The translations under genes were made by a program, and so were the position numbers. DNA of 64,000 nt from Sphingomonadaceae bacterium (GTDB lineage: Bacteria > Pseudomonadota > Alphaproteobacteria > Sphingomonadales > Sphingomonadaceae): positions 1-64,000 of the forward strand of contig JANYGC010000099.1 of NCBI GenBank assembly GCA_025359425.1. The letters run 5' to 3'. Positions 46,067 to 55,333 of the stretch are shown here, piece after piece; position 1 is the first letter of the stretch; each line of letters starts with the position of its first letter. A model generated the notes under the pieces. It made no database searches and was not told the DNA's origin. It saw only the letters and a list, made by a program, of their open reading frames with translations.

Positions 46067-46154
46067 GCGAGCTCCCTCATGCGCTTTAATCGTTCGGTTA
46101 AGCGATAAGTGTAGCAGCGGCGACTGGCAAGCGGCTTGTGAATGGGTATCCGGA

Positions 46155-47744
46155 TTATTGCTCGGCAGTCGTGAAATGCAGAGTCACTTTGTCTCCAGCG
46201 GGCACCTTGAGGATGAACAGCGGTTGGCCATTCCGCTGCTCGTGTGGGCGGTCCGCGCTGGTCAGCTTCTGACCACCGTACAGCGGCACCTTTAGCTCGA
46301 GCACCAGGTCTGCCGGACCGGCGTTGCTGATCGCGACTTCGGCATCCTGTGACTTTGCATCGCGGCGCAGAGTGCGGCGCGCGATCGTCAGATCGCTGGC
46401 TATGCCGAGCGACAGCTCGATCTTCTCGTCCTCGGCGGTGTCGGCAAGGGTGGGCTCACCGACCAGCATCGAGCGGCCGAACTGGTCCTGCTGAAACAGC
46501 ATCGATCCCGCCGGCAGCGGCAAGCCGAGCTGGTGCGCCTTGTCGTTGTGCGTGCGGACCATGCGCATGCCCGATGTCGGTTCTGCCGATCGGTACGACA
46601 GGCCATTGACCGTGGCCGCGTAGTAAAACTCGACCGGCACCCCGGGCTGCTCGATCAGCCGGGTCTGCTTCATCTGCATCGCCGCCACCGTGGTGCGCTG
46701 CGGGACGGTGTAGAGCTTGAGGTCGCCGAGCTGCTCGGGCGGGGGGGGAGGGGCTGCCACGCTTTCCGCCGAAATTGCCATCACCGGCGAGGGAGCAGGA
46801 ACGGCATAGCTGCGGCGCTGCGCAGTGACCATGATTTCGCTCGCCTTGTCGTAACTTTCAAAGTTCTGGCCCATGTAAGGCGTTGCCAGACTATAGGGCC
46901 GATCCGGGCGCAATGGCACATCGCTGGTGCGCTGCAGCGGCCAGCAGCGTGCGATCACTTGCGGCTGATTGTTGACGAAGCGCTGGACATATTCGCGGTG
47001 CAGCCCGCCTGCGACGATCTGGGTGCGGGCGTTGTTGAGCGAAACCGAATTGCCGTTGGCGAGCGTGATCCACCCGCCCAGGTTGACCGTTTTGCCATCG
47101 GGGTTGAGGTGCGCGGTGTAGTTGGCGCTCCAGTCGAACTGTTCGGCGATATAGGTCAGCGTTATCGTCGCGGTGATCGGCTTGGATGAGCGGGTCTGAA
47201 CCGACAGGGTCGGGCGGGCGGAAAGACCTTCGGCGTCGAGGCCATAGCTGAAAGTCTCGGGCATGCCCGAGCAGTGCAGCGCTTCATTTCCCGCCGCAGT
47301 GCGGAACACCACGCCCTGATCGCTTGCCAAGACGATCTCGCCCTCGACCAGTTCAGCCTTGCCGGTGACCCGGTTGGTGCGCTTGAGCGTGATCTTCTTG
47401 CCTCGAGCGGCGCGCATCAGCGCACTGGGGGAAAGCAGGGCAGCATCGCGGTTCTTCTCGATAACCCCGCCCGGGAGCCCGCTGACTATCGCGCTTTCGG
47501 GGATGATCGCATCGACCACCCCGACGAACCGCACCCGGCTGCGACCGGCGGGAATAACCACCTGCCGCGTCTCGGTAATCACCGCAAACCCGCCGAGCGC
47601 AACGAGCCGCAACGAGCCGCCGTTGCGCCCCGGATCGCGGTAGATCGTCACTGCTATGTCGCTCGGTTCAGCAGCAGCCACATCACCAGCATAAACGGGC
47701 AATGCGGGACCTAGAGCCAGCAGTAAGGCGAAAAGCCAGCGCAA
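46155..47744 (-). CDS. Exported DUF4139 protein, copy 1 (TTG start)
   Basis: The track start at 47888 lies inside the upstream gene. TTG 47744, with GGAG 8 bases ahead, gives a 529-residue protein beginning LRWLFALLLALGPALPVYAG, a good signal peptide. No in-frame ATG or GTG gives as good a signal peptide. The body has a DUF4140-like N-terminal part and a DUF4139 C-terminal part (YIAEQFDWSANYTAHL, SLNNARTQIVAGG, FILKVPAGDKVTLHF). Function is unknown. It starts 11 bases after its paralogue ends, so the two are co-transcribed. Confidence 0.85.
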   Translation of the reverse strand: MRWLFALLLALGPALPVYAGDVAAAEPSDIAVTIYRDPGRNGGSLRLVALGGFAVITETRQVVIPAGRSRVRFVGVVDAIIPESAIVSGLPGGVIEKNRDAALLSPSALMRAARGKKITLKRTNRVTGKAELVEGEIVLASDQGVVFRTAAGNEALHCSGMPETFSYGLDAEGLSARPTLSVQTRSSKPITATITLTYIAEQFDWSANYTAHLNPDGKTVNLGGWITLANGNSVSLNNARTQIVAGGLHREYVQRFVNNQPQVIARCWPLQRTSDVPLRPDRPYSLATPYMGQNFESYDKASEIMVTAQRRSYAVPAPSPVMAISAESVAAPPPPPEQLGDLKLYTVPQRTTVAAMQMKQTRLIEQPGVPVEFYYAATVNGLSYRSAEPTSGMRMVRTHNDKAHQLGLPLPAGSMLFQQDQFGRSMLVGEPTLADTAEDEKIELSLGIASDLTIARRTLRRDAKSQDAEVAISNAGPADLVLELKVPLYGGQKLTSADRPHEQRNGQPLFILKVPAGDKVTLHFTTAEQ

Positions 47745-47755
47745 GGCGGTGCTCC

Positions 47756-49141
47756 TCAGTACCGCGAATCGAAAGTGGCGGTGACCACGGTCTTGCCGTT
47801 GGCCGGCACGGCCACGTTCCACGCCACGCTGTCGGCATCGCGGCGATCGCTCTTGATGCTTTCTTCGGCGACTTTGGTATCGCCCCACAGGCCGCCCTGG
47901 ATCACCTGCACTGTGACCGGCTTTGGCAGCGCGTTGGTCACGGTGTAGCGCATCGTCGTTTTCCAGCGCCGGTCGTTGATCTTGGTGCGGGCTTCGACCA
48001 CCGGCTGGACCTTGACGTCGAAGGCATCGCCGGTGCTGATCGCCAGCTTCGAACCCATCGGCGTGTGCCCGATCGCGTGCTCGCCGATGAACTGCGCCTG
48101 CCCGCGCGCATCCTTGAGGTAGAACCGCACGACCCCGGCGGGGAGCTGGTCACCGAGACCGCCCTGCGCCGAATTGCTGAAGCTGTACATCGTCGCCGCG
48201 CTGATCGGGGTTTCCGAAGTTTGTAGCCAGCCAAGCCGCAACTGGTAACCGTGCTGGGCAGGGGCGCCGTGCACGTCGAGAAAACTGACCTGCTTGGTCT
48301 GCAGGTTGGCGATCGTCGTGCGCTCGGCGAGCGGATAGAGGTAATAGTCGCCGAGCCGTGCGCGGCTGCCGCTCTCGGTCCCGGCTTCAACCATCGTATC
48401 GTCGCCGCCCTGATAGCCGCCGCGCTGGTAGCCCGGGTTGTAGCCCTGATTGAGCATTCGCGGGCTGCCTGCGACGAGCACCGTGCGCGCATTGTTATAC
48501 GTCGTGCCCGAATTGTTGGTCAGCGTAACCCAGCCCTGGACATCGATCGTGCCTTTGGCTTCATCGTAGAGCGCCACGTAGTCCGCGCGCCAGCCAAGAC
48601 CGGGGGTGAGGTAACGCAGCGCCGCTTCGCGGCTGCCGGCTTTGCCTTGGACAGTGATCGAAAGCGTCGGATCGGCGCGCATGTTGGGCGGGATATGATC
48701 GAAGATCACCCGCACCGGCAGCCCGTCGTCGCGTAGCACCTCGATGCGGTTGCCGATCTGCAGGACCACCCCGCCGTTGGCGGCGAGCACCACCGCTTGT
48801 TCGCGCGTTTCGGCGCCGGTGGCGGGATTGGTGCGGACCAGCGTGATCGTCTGCCCGACCGCATTTTCCATGATCTTCGATGGGCTGAGCAGGTCATAGT
48901 CGAAGTTCTGCTCGATGATCCCCATGTCGGTGGCGACGAGGCTGGCGGTTTCAGGCCGGATCTGCGCGGAGACGTTCTTGAATTCGATCCGCTGCCGATC
49001 GCCGGTGAAGGTGACGTTGCGGACATCCTGCACCAAGGCCTGGTTGTCGGCATAGATCGTGATGTCGATCCCGGTTTCGGCGGAGGCGGCGGCCGAAAGC
49101 GCGATCAGCGAAGCGGCAACGAACAGCGGCAAGCGCGGCAT
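47756..49141 (-). CDS. Exported DUF4139 protein, copy 2
   Basis: ATG 49141 with GAGGGGA upstream gives 461 residues starting MPRLPLFVAASLIALSAAAS, a Sec signal peptide. DUF4139-type features are YLTPGLGWRADYVALYDE, DVQGWVTLTNNSGTTYNNAR and AVPANGKTVVTATF at the C-terminus. A Gly/Tyr-rich loop (GYNPGYQRGGYQGG) is inserted around residue 230. It is mostly beta and probably periplasmic or envelope-attached. The role is unknown; it is the first gene of a duplicated pair. Confidence 0.87.
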   Translation of the reverse strand: MPRLPLFVAASLIALSAAASAETGIDITIYADNQALVQDVRNVTFTGDRQRIEFKNVSAQIRPETASLVATDMGIIEQNFDYDLLSPSKIMENAVGQTITLVRTNPATGAETREQAVVLAANGGVVLQIGNRIEVLRDDGLPVRVIFDHIPPNMRADPTLSITVQGKAGSREAALRYLTPGLGWRADYVALYDEAKGTIDVQGWVTLTNNSGTTYNNARTVLVAGSPRMLNQGYNPGYQRGGYQGGDDTMVEAGTESGSRARLGDYYLYPLAERTTIANLQTKQVSFLDVHGAPAQHGYQLRLGWLQTSETPISAATMYSFSNSAQGGLGDQLPAGVVRFYLKDARGQAQFIGEHAIGHTPMGSKLAISTGDAFDVKVQPVVEARTKINDRRWKTTMRYTVTNALPKPVTVQVIQGGLWGDTKVAEESIKSDRRDADSVAWNVAVPANGKTVVTATFDSRY

Positions 49142-49246
49142 GGTGAAGTCCCCTCTCGATTTCGTGATACACTGTAACATCAGTTTCTGTCAGTGCAATG
49201 AACGAAATTCGCCTGCCGCAAAAAGGGGCGTGCTACGGTCGGGGGC

Positions 49247-49384
49247 ATGATCATCATCGTCGGCAACGCCAGGATCCGCCCGAGCATCTGGCCGAAGCGC
49301 TGGCGCTGGGTCGGCAACACACTCAATGCGATCGCGTGCCGCATTGGCTGCGGAACTACCCGCGCCGAGGACGTGAAGGGCTAG
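49247..49384 (+). pseudogene. Possible remnant of an antibiotic-biosynthesis-monooxygenase-type gene
   Basis: ATG 49247 opens MIIIVGNARI, which looks like the first strand of a small ABM-fold monooxygenase (typically MIIVxGxxRI). After CGCCCG the next frame continues RPEHLAEALALGRQH, the expected helix, so one base seems to be missing. The rest is not recognisable and the first frame stops after 45 codons. It is a short decayed fragment. The call depends on pattern memory and could be chance. Confidence 0.35.
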
Positions 49385-49388
49385 ACGG

Positions 49389-50087
49389 TCAGGCTTCGTT
49401 CCACGACAGGGTATCGGTCCGCGCAATCTGGACCGGATGGCCGATCGTGGCAGGGATGCTCGACGGCCACCGGGCCGCGACCAGCCGGTCCTTGGCGACC
49501 CAGGCGAGCGAAACGTTATCCGACTGGTTGCCGCCGAGGATGCGGTAGGCGCCGCTGTCCTCGCCCGCGTAGAACCCGACATGGCCCAGTCCGCTCTGTC
49601 GCGACTTACGCCAGAACACCATCACCGCACCGGGGGTGGGATCGGTCCTCACCCCAAACCGCTCCCACGAGCGTGCGCCGAGCACATTGGTGGGCAGGGG
49701 TTCGCTGCTCAGGGTCGAACCGACGCAGTGGGCAACGAACAGGCCGCACCACGGGATATCGTCACCGCCATAAGGGATGCCTCGATCCTGCGCCCAGTCG
49801 AGGATGCTGGGATTGCTGCCCGCGGTCGGGTCTTCACGCGTCCCGATCAACCGCCGCGCTTCCTGAAACCACACCAAAATCGGATTGTCGAACCCGGCGT
49901 CGGTGACGGGAGCGGTGGCAAACAGGCTGGCCACTGTCTGCGGGCCGACCACGCCATCGACCGGGAGGCCGTGATCTGCCTGATACTGTTTGACCGCCGC
50001 CGCGGTCTGCCGGCCCCAGACACCGTCGAGCGGCCCGGTCCGGTATCCGAGGCTGGCCAGCTTGGCCTGAATGTCCTTGAGCCGCAT
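49389..50087 (-). CDS. Peptidoglycan-binding and CHAP-like (TIGR02594-type) protein
   Basis: ATG 50087 gives 232 residues; eight more are possible from 50111. An N-terminal peptidoglycan-binding repeat (LKDIQAKLASLGYRTGPLDG, VDGVVGPQTVASL) precedes a cysteine-peptidase-like domain with DDIPWCGLFVAHCVG (catalytic Cys) and GLGHVGFYAGED (His), then ILGGNQSDNVSLAWV. No signal peptide is seen. Such proteins occur in phages and as chromosomal wall hydrolases. It stands alone between a pseudogene and a repeat. Confidence 0.85.
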   Translation of the reverse strand: MRLKDIQAKLASLGYRTGPLDGVWGRQTAAAVKQYQADHGLPVDGVVGPQTVASLFATAPVTDAGFDNPILVWFQEARRLIGTREDPTAGSNPSILDWAQDRGIPYGGDDIPWCGLFVAHCVGSTLSSEPLPTNVLGARSWERFGVRTDPTPGAVMVFWRKSRQSGLGHVGFYAGEDSGAYRILGGNQSDNVSLAWVAKDRLVAARWPSSIPATIGHPVQIARTDTLSWNEA

Positions 50088-50199
50088 CGTCTTGCCCCCG
50101 CGTAACTGCAAAGGGCAAGGCTATGGATGGCTTCGAACGCGGGCAAGTTCGGCGGCGGTCCGGGCCGTATGGCTGGGTAGGAGACTGGACCTATGTGGG

Positions 50200-50271
50200 C
50201 CTGAGCTTGTCGAAGGGTTCCACTTTTTTCGTGCGAAACCTCGAACAAGACTACCCTTCGGCAAGCTCAGG
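50200..50271. repeat. Palindromic repeat between two leftward genes
   Basis: CCTGAGCTTGTCGAAGGGT (50200-50218) is the near-perfect reverse complement of ACCCTTCGGCAAGCTCAGG (50253-50271), separated by 34 bases containing a run of T. It belongs to the same family as the elements at 18874, 26373 and 60849 but is shorter. It is the only notable content of the 206-base spacer. Confidence 0.88.
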
Positions 50272-50293
50272 ATAGGCGGGAAGGGGAGCTGTG

Positions 50294-51181
50294 CTAGTCG
50301 CTTTCGGTGGGTACGGCCTTAGGCTTGCCGCGAAGGAAGCGCCGCAGCGCAAGCCCCGAACGCGAGCGCCATAGTGCGATCAGCAGGGCGCTGAGCAGTG
50401 CCCAGGGCAGTACGACGCCAATTGCCAACAAAACGAACCAGATCATTGCCGAGAAGCTGCCCCAAGCGGAATGCACCGCGTCGGCGACGGGATTTCCGCC
50501 AAGCGAGAAGCCGATGTCGCCGGTATAGTCGAAGCTCATCGGGGTTGAGGCGAGTTGGGCTTCGGCGCCGACTTTGCTTATTTTGGCCGAGGCAATCTGG
50601 TCGCGCAGGTGGGCGGCCTGGGCTTCCAGTTCGCTGCGTGCCCGATCGCCCAACCCGCCAGCCCTAAGTTTGGCCTCGATTTCATTGAGCTGCGCCGTGG
50701 CCTCTGCTGCAGCGCGTTTGGCGCTGTCTATCGTAGCGCCAACATCATCGCCGGTGATTTCAGCGTTGACCAGCCTGCCCGCGGCCTTTTCGACCGCTGC
50801 AATGCCTTCTTTGCCGAAGTTTCGGGCTAGCTCCGGCGCGAGTTTGAAGTCGAGCTCGGCAGTAATTTGCTCGTCGTCGAGCAAAGTGTAACGCATGCCG
50901 GCAATGCGGCACTGGCTGGGGCCGAGTTTTTCGCAAGCGGCGGCGTGGCCTTCTTGAGCAGCTGCGATAGACTTGTCGGGGAGCACGAAGCTGTAGCGGT
51001 AGGTGAAGGCGACACCTGGCGCGGCCGCGATGCTAATGTCGGGCGCGCTACGGGAGTCGTCGTTTTGAGCTACGGCGACGCTTCGCTCGTGCTGTGTGGC
51101 CGACTCCTCGGACTTCTTTCCGCATCCGGCAACTGTCACGAGCGCTATAAGCGAAGCGGTGAGAAGCAGCTGGCGCATCAT
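50294..51181 (-). CDS. DUF4349-like membrane lipoprotein
   Basis: ATG 51181 gives 295 residues starting MMRQLLLTASLIALVTVAGC, a lipoprotein signal with the lipobox VAGC. The body has a coiled coil (about residues 150-215; AEATAQLNEIEAKLRAGG) and a C-terminal membrane helix (AMIWFVLLAIGVVLPWALLS) with an Arg-rich cytoplasmic tail. This layout matches DUF4349 proteins. Function is unknown. Confidence 0.8.
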   Translation of the reverse strand: MMRQLLLTASLIALVTVAGCGKKSEESATQHERSVAVAQNDDSRSAPDISIAAAPGVAFTYRYSFVLPDKSIAAAQEGHAAACEKLGPSQCRIAGMRYTLLDDEQITAELDFKLAPELARNFGKEGIAAVEKAAGRLVNAEITGDDVGATIDSAKRAAAEATAQLNEIEAKLRAGGLGDRARSELEAQAAHLRDQIASAKISKVGAEAQLASTPMSFDYTGDIGFSLGGNPVADAVHSAWGSFSAMIWFVLLAIGVVLPWALLSALLIALWRSRSGLALRRFLRGKPKAVPTESD

Positions 51182-51265
51182 GATAACCCCGTATTGTGGC
51201 TCTGGAAGCGAGTCGAGGCATATATCTACTAGATCGGTAGAGTAATGCAACTCTTCCAGATGAGG

Positions 51266-53251
51266 TCAGGCGTCGATCATCCCCGGATCCACATCCCCCG
51301 CACGGTTCTGAATGAACATGAACCGCTGCGCCGGATCGCGGCCCATCAGGCGATCAACCAGATCCTTCACTGCCGCACGGCCCTCATACTCAGGGGGCAG
51401 GGTGATCCGCAGGAGTCCCCGCGTCGCCGGGGCCATCGTCGTTTCGCGCAATTGCTGCGGGTTCATTTCGCCGAGGCCCTTGAACCGGCCCACTTCGACC
51501 TTTTTGCCCTTGAACTGAGTCGCTTCCAGCTCGGCGCGGTGGGCGTCGTCGCGGGCGTAGGCGCTCTCTTTGCCGCAGGTCAGCCGGTACAGCGGCGGCT
51601 GGGCCAGATACAAATGTCCGCGCCGGACGATGTCGGGCATTTCCTGGAAGAAGAACGTCATCAACAGCGTGGCAATATGCGCGCCGTCAACATCGGCGTC
51701 GGTCATGATGATGACGCGGTCATAGCGTAGGTTGTCGGCGTTGCAGTCCTTGCGGGTGCCGCAGCCCAGTGCAAGGCCGAGATCGGCGATTTCGTTGTTG
51801 GCGCGGATCTTGTCCATCGTCGCGCTGGCGACATTGAGGATCTTGCCGCGGATCGGGAGGATCGCCTGGCTCTTGCGGTCGCGCGCCTGCTTGGCGCTGC
51901 CCCCGGCGCTGTCGCCCTCGACGATGAACAGCTCGGTCTCGCGGTCGCCTTCGCCTGAGCAATCGGTCAGTTTGCCCGGCAGGCGGAGCTTGCGCGCATT
52001 GGTCGCGGTCTTGCGTTTGACCTCGCGCTCGGCCTTGCGCCGCAGCCGCTCGTCCATCCGCTCGAGCACCGCGCCGAGCAATGCTTTGCCGCGGTCGAGG
52101 TTGTCCGAGAGAAAATGATCGAAGTGATCGCGGACCGCGTTCTCGACCATGCGCGCGGCTTCGGGGCTGGTCAGGCGGTCCTTGGTCTGGCTCTGGAACT
52201 GCGGCTCGCGCACGAACACCGAGAGCATTACTTCGCTGCCGGTGATCACGTCTTCGGGCGCAATATCCTTGGCCTTCTTCTGCCCGATCAGGTCGGCGAA
52301 GGCGCGGATGCCCTTGGTCAGCGCGGCGCGCAGGCCTTGTTCGTGCGTGCCGCCATCGGGGGTGGGGATGGTGTTGCAATAGTAGGAGTACGACCCGTCC
52401 GACCACAGCGGCCAGGCGATTGCCCATTCAACCCGGCCTTGCTGCTCGCCGGGGAAATCCTGCGTGCCCGCAAAGAACTGGGTGGTGACGCATTCGCGCG
52501 TGCCGATCTGTTCGCGCAGGTGATCGGCGAGGCCGCCCGGGAACTGGAAGGTAGCCTCGGCCGGAACATCGTCGCTGACCAGGCTGGGCGCGCATTTCCA
52601 GCGGATTTCGACCCCGGCGAACAGGTAAGCTTTGGACCGCACCAGACGGAACAGCCGAGCGGGCTTGAACCCCGCTTCAGTGCCGAAAATCTCGGTATCC
52701 GGCACGAAGGTTACGCTGGTGCCGCGCCGGTTGGGGGTGCTGCCGATGTGCTGGAGCGGCCCGAGCGGAACCCCGCGCGAAAACTCCTGCGCGTAGAGCT
52801 CCTTGGCCCGCGCCACCTCGATCCGGGTCAGGCTTGACAGCGCGTTGACCACCGAGACGCCAACCCCATGCAAACCGCCGCTGGTGGCATAGGCTTTGCC
52901 TGAGAACTTGCCGCCCGAATGGAGCGTGGTCAGGATCACTTCGAGCGCCGACTTGCCCGGATACTTGGGGTGCTCGTCGACCGGGATCCCGCGGCCGTTG
53001 TCGGTGATGGTCAGGCGGTTGCCTTCTTCGAGTGTCACCTCGATCCGGTTGGCGTGGCCCGCCACCGCTTCGTCCATCGCATTATCGAGCACTTCGGCGG
53101 CGAGGTGGTGGAATGCGCGCTCGTCGATCCCGCCGATATACATGCCCGGGCGGCGGCGCACCGGCTCCAGCCCCTCGAGCACTTCGATCGCGCTACCGTC
53201 ATAGGTTTCGCCGGGGTTGGCCGGCATCTTGTCAAACAGGTCTTCGGACAT
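51266..53251 (-). CDS. parE: DNA topoisomerase IV subunit B
   Basis: This 661-residue ATPase subunit has a GHKL domain (AEVLDNAMDEAVAGHANRIE, TITDNGRGIPVDEHPKYPG), a TOPRIM domain (ELFIVEGDSAGGSAKQARDR, MTDADVDGAHIATLLMTFFF) and the C-terminal RFKGLGEMNPQQLRETTM. It decatenates chromosomes with ParC. Compact length and the absence of the long GyrB insertion fit ParE rather than GyrB. Confidence 0.95.
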   Translation of the reverse strand: MSEDLFDKMPANPGETYDGSAIEVLEGLEPVRRRPGMYIGGIDERAFHHLAAEVLDNAMDEAVAGHANRIEVTLEEGNRLTITDNGRGIPVDEHPKYPGKSALEVILTTLHSGGKFSGKAYATSGGLHGVGVSVVNALSSLTRIEVARAKELYAQEFSRGVPLGPLQHIGSTPNRRGTSVTFVPDTEIFGTEAGFKPARLFRLVRSKAYLFAGVEIRWKCAPSLVSDDVPAEATFQFPGGLADHLREQIGTRECVTTQFFAGTQDFPGEQQGRVEWAIAWPLWSDGSYSYYCNTIPTPDGGTHEQGLRAALTKGIRAFADLIGQKKAKDIAPEDVITGSEVMLSVFVREPQFQSQTKDRLTSPEAARMVENAVRDHFDHFLSDNLDRGKALLGAVLERMDERLRRKAEREVKRKTATNARKLRLPGKLTDCSGEGDRETELFIVEGDSAGGSAKQARDRKSQAILPIRGKILNVASATMDKIRANNEIADLGLALGCGTRKDCNADNLRYDRVIIMTDADVDGAHIATLLMTFFFQEMPDIVRRGHLYLAQPPLYRLTCGKESAYARDDAHRAELEATQFKGKKVEVGRFKGLGEMNPQQLRETTMAPATRGLLRITLPPEYEGRAAVKDLVDRLMGRDPAQRFMFIQNRAGDVDPGMIDA

Positions 53252-53323
53252 GACCGCGGCTATAGGCGGAGCGGATTCGCCTAAGCAAGCCGGGCCTGCC
53301 GGTTTTCGCCAGCCTCTGCTCTA

Positions 53324-54466
53324 TCAGTCGGTGAATTTCTCAGGCGCGGCGCTGACGATGGTGATCCCGCCGGCCCGCGCCTCGCGCACTTCGAGCGCAC
53401 GCTCGCCAATCCCGCCCGGGGCAAAGCGGAACGGGCCATCGAGGCCGAGGAACCCGTCGCGATCGGTCATCCGCGCTGTGGGGAAGGGCGCGCCATAACG
53501 CCAGTCGCGCGCGATCCGCACTGTCAGCAGCACCGAGTCATAACCGAAAGTCGCCAGCCGGTAAGGCGCAGTGCCGAAGCGGACCTTGTAGCTCTCGGCA
53601 AAACGGCCGAACCGCGCGTCGGAGATCGCGGCGAACCAGGCGCCGCGCAGCGCGGGCGTCTTGCTCACCACCAGTTCGCCGCTCCACAGTTCGGTGCCGA
53701 GGATGCGCGTGCTGGCGGTTTTGAGTTGCGGCGCGGCCATCGCGGCATATTTGCCCGAATCCGCAATCAGCACCGCGTCATAGCCGCCGCGCGTGCGCAG
53801 GCGGGTTGCGGCGCTGATGATCGAGCTGTTGGAACGGTCGTAGGTCTGGGTACTCACCAAGGTACCGCCCGCCGCTTTAACTGCGGCGGCATAGGCCGCA
53901 CTGGCGCGGGTGCCGTAACTGCCGTTAGGAGCGAGCAAGGCAAAGCGATTGATCCCGCGAGAATGGGCATAATCGACCACCCGCTCGATTGCGTTGCTGC
54001 TGCTGGTGCCAAGCATGAACACATCGCGCGATGCCATGTCGGCTTCGCTCGAATAGGTGATCAGCGGCACCTTGGCGGCGCGTGCAATCGCTGCCACGGC
54101 CGGAATATCATCACCAGAGAGCGGGCCAAGGATCAGCCTGTTGCCTTCTTTCATCGCCCTGGTCGCGGCTGCGGCAGGGCCTTCGGCGGTGTCATAAGTG
54201 GTGATGCGGATCGTCTTGGCGTTGGTATCAAGCAGCGCCATCGTGGTCGCATTGGCGATCGACTGCCCCCACGCAGCTTGCGGTCCGGTCAGCGGGACCA
54301 GCAGCGCAATGCGCTGACGTTGCTTGTCGCTGGGCAAGGCGTCGCTCGGCCCGGGGGCTGGCGGCGGAGTCGCTCCGGGGCCTTTGGGAATGACTTTGCA
54401 CCCGGCCAGCACGGTTACCGCCGCCAGCATCAGCAGCTTGCGCCGGTTCAGACCCGTCTCGAACAT
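53324..54466 (-). CDS. LpoA-like penicillin-binding protein activator lipoprotein
   Basis: ATG 54466 gives 380 residues beginning MFETGLNRRKLLMLAAVTVL with lipobox LAGC. The mature part is a type 1 periplasmic-binding fold (RIALLVPLTGPQAAWGQSIANA, LILGPLSGDDIPAVAAIARA, FALLAPNGSYGTRASAAYA). Placement divergent from rsmI and yraN copies the lpoA locus of gammaproteobacteria, supporting a role in activating peptidoglycan synthesis at the outer membrane. It lacks the separate N-terminal TPR domain of E. coli LpoA, so the activity is inferred. Confidence 0.82.
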   Translation of the reverse strand: MFETGLNRRKLLMLAAVTVLAGCKVIPKGPGATPPPAPGPSDALPSDKQRQRIALLVPLTGPQAAWGQSIANATTMALLDTNAKTIRITTYDTAEGPAAAATRAMKEGNRLILGPLSGDDIPAVAAIARAAKVPLITYSSEADMASRDVFMLGTSSSNAIERVVDYAHSRGINRFALLAPNGSYGTRASAAYAAAVKAAGGTLVSTQTYDRSNSSIISAATRLRTRGGYDAVLIADSGKYAAMAAPQLKTASTRILGTELWSGELVVSKTPALRGAWFAAISDARFGRFAESYKVRFGTAPYRLATFGYDSVLLTVRIARDWRYGAPFPTARMTDRDGFLGLDGPFRFAPGGIGERALEVREARAGGITIVSAAPEKFTD

Positions 54467-54505
54467 GCCTTGTCGCTCCCCTCGGGTCAGTCCATGGTCA
54501 GGGCC

Positions 54506-55333
54506 ATGGTGCAACCACTTGTTCCCGGCCTCTATATTGTCGCCACGCCGATTGGCAATCTGGGTGATGTTTCAGCGCGTGCCATGGCGGTACTCGGTGG
54601 CGTAGCTGCGGTGGCCTGTGAAGACACCCGCGTCACCGGCAAGCTGCTGCACCATCTGGGGATCAAGCAAAAGCTGATCCGCTATGACGATCACGCCAGT
54701 GACGCGACGCGGGATCACTTGCTGGGGATTGCCGCAACTTCGCCGTTGGCCCTGGTCAGCGATGCCGGGACGCCGTTGGTCTCCGATCCGGGATACCAGC
54801 TGGTAGTGGCAGCGCGCGAACGCGGAATAGTGGTAACCAGCATTCCCGGGCCGAGTGCGGCGATTGTCGCGCTGACCCTGGCCGGCTTGCCCAGCGATCG
54901 CTTTCTATTCGCCGGATTCCTGCCGAGCAAAGACAAGGCCCGGCGCGAAGTGCTGACCGAGCTGGCGGCGATCAAGGCTACGCTGGTGTTCTATGAGACA
55001 GCACCCCGGCTCGCGGCTGCGCTTGGCGCGATTGGCGAGGAGTTGCCGGGGCGGATGGTGGCAGTGGCGCGCGAGTTGACCAAGAAGTTCGAGGAGTGCC
55101 GCAGCGGCAGTCCCGCAGAGCTGATCGCGCACTACGCCGCGCATCCGCCCAAGGGCGAGATCGTGCTGCTGATCGGCCCGCCGGGCGAGGTTGTGACCAG
55201 CGAGGCCGATGTCGAGGCGCTGCTTAAGTCCGCGCTGGCCGACCGCAAGCCGTCGCAAGCCGCGGCGGAAGTGGCGCGGCTGACCGGGGCAGACCGCAAG
55301 GCGCTTTACGCCCGCGCGCTCGAACTCAAATGA
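54506..55333 (+). CDS. rsmI: 16S rRNA 2'-O-ribose C1402 methyltransferase
   Basis: The track begins at 53726, antisense to the lipoprotein gene; ATG 54506 gives MVQPLVPGLYIVATPIGNLG and a normal 275 residues (54494 would add four). SAM tetrapyrrole-methylase features are AVACEDTRVTGKLLHHLG, LVSDAGTPLVSDPGYQLV and SIPGPSAAIVALTLAGLP. It modifies C1402 of 16S rRNA. Its stop overlaps the yraN ATG by four bases. Confidence 0.95.
   Translation: MVQPLVPGLYIVATPIGNLGDVSARAMAVLGGVAAVACEDTRVTGKLLHHLGIKQKLIRYDDHASDATRDHLLGIAATSPLALVSDAGTPLVSDPGYQLVVAARERGIVVTSIPGPSAAIVALTLAGLPSDRFLFAGFLPSKDKARREVLTELAAIKATLVFYETAPRLAAALGAIGEELPGRMVAVARELTKKFEECRSGSPAELIAHYAAHPPKGEIVLLIGPPGEVVTSEADVEALLKSALADRKPSQAAAEVARLTGADRKALYARALELK

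Noticed and set aside
53726-54505. 260-residue N-terminal extension of the rsmI ORF
   Set aside because: It is antisense to the LpoA-like lipoprotein gene; RsmI begins normally at 54506.
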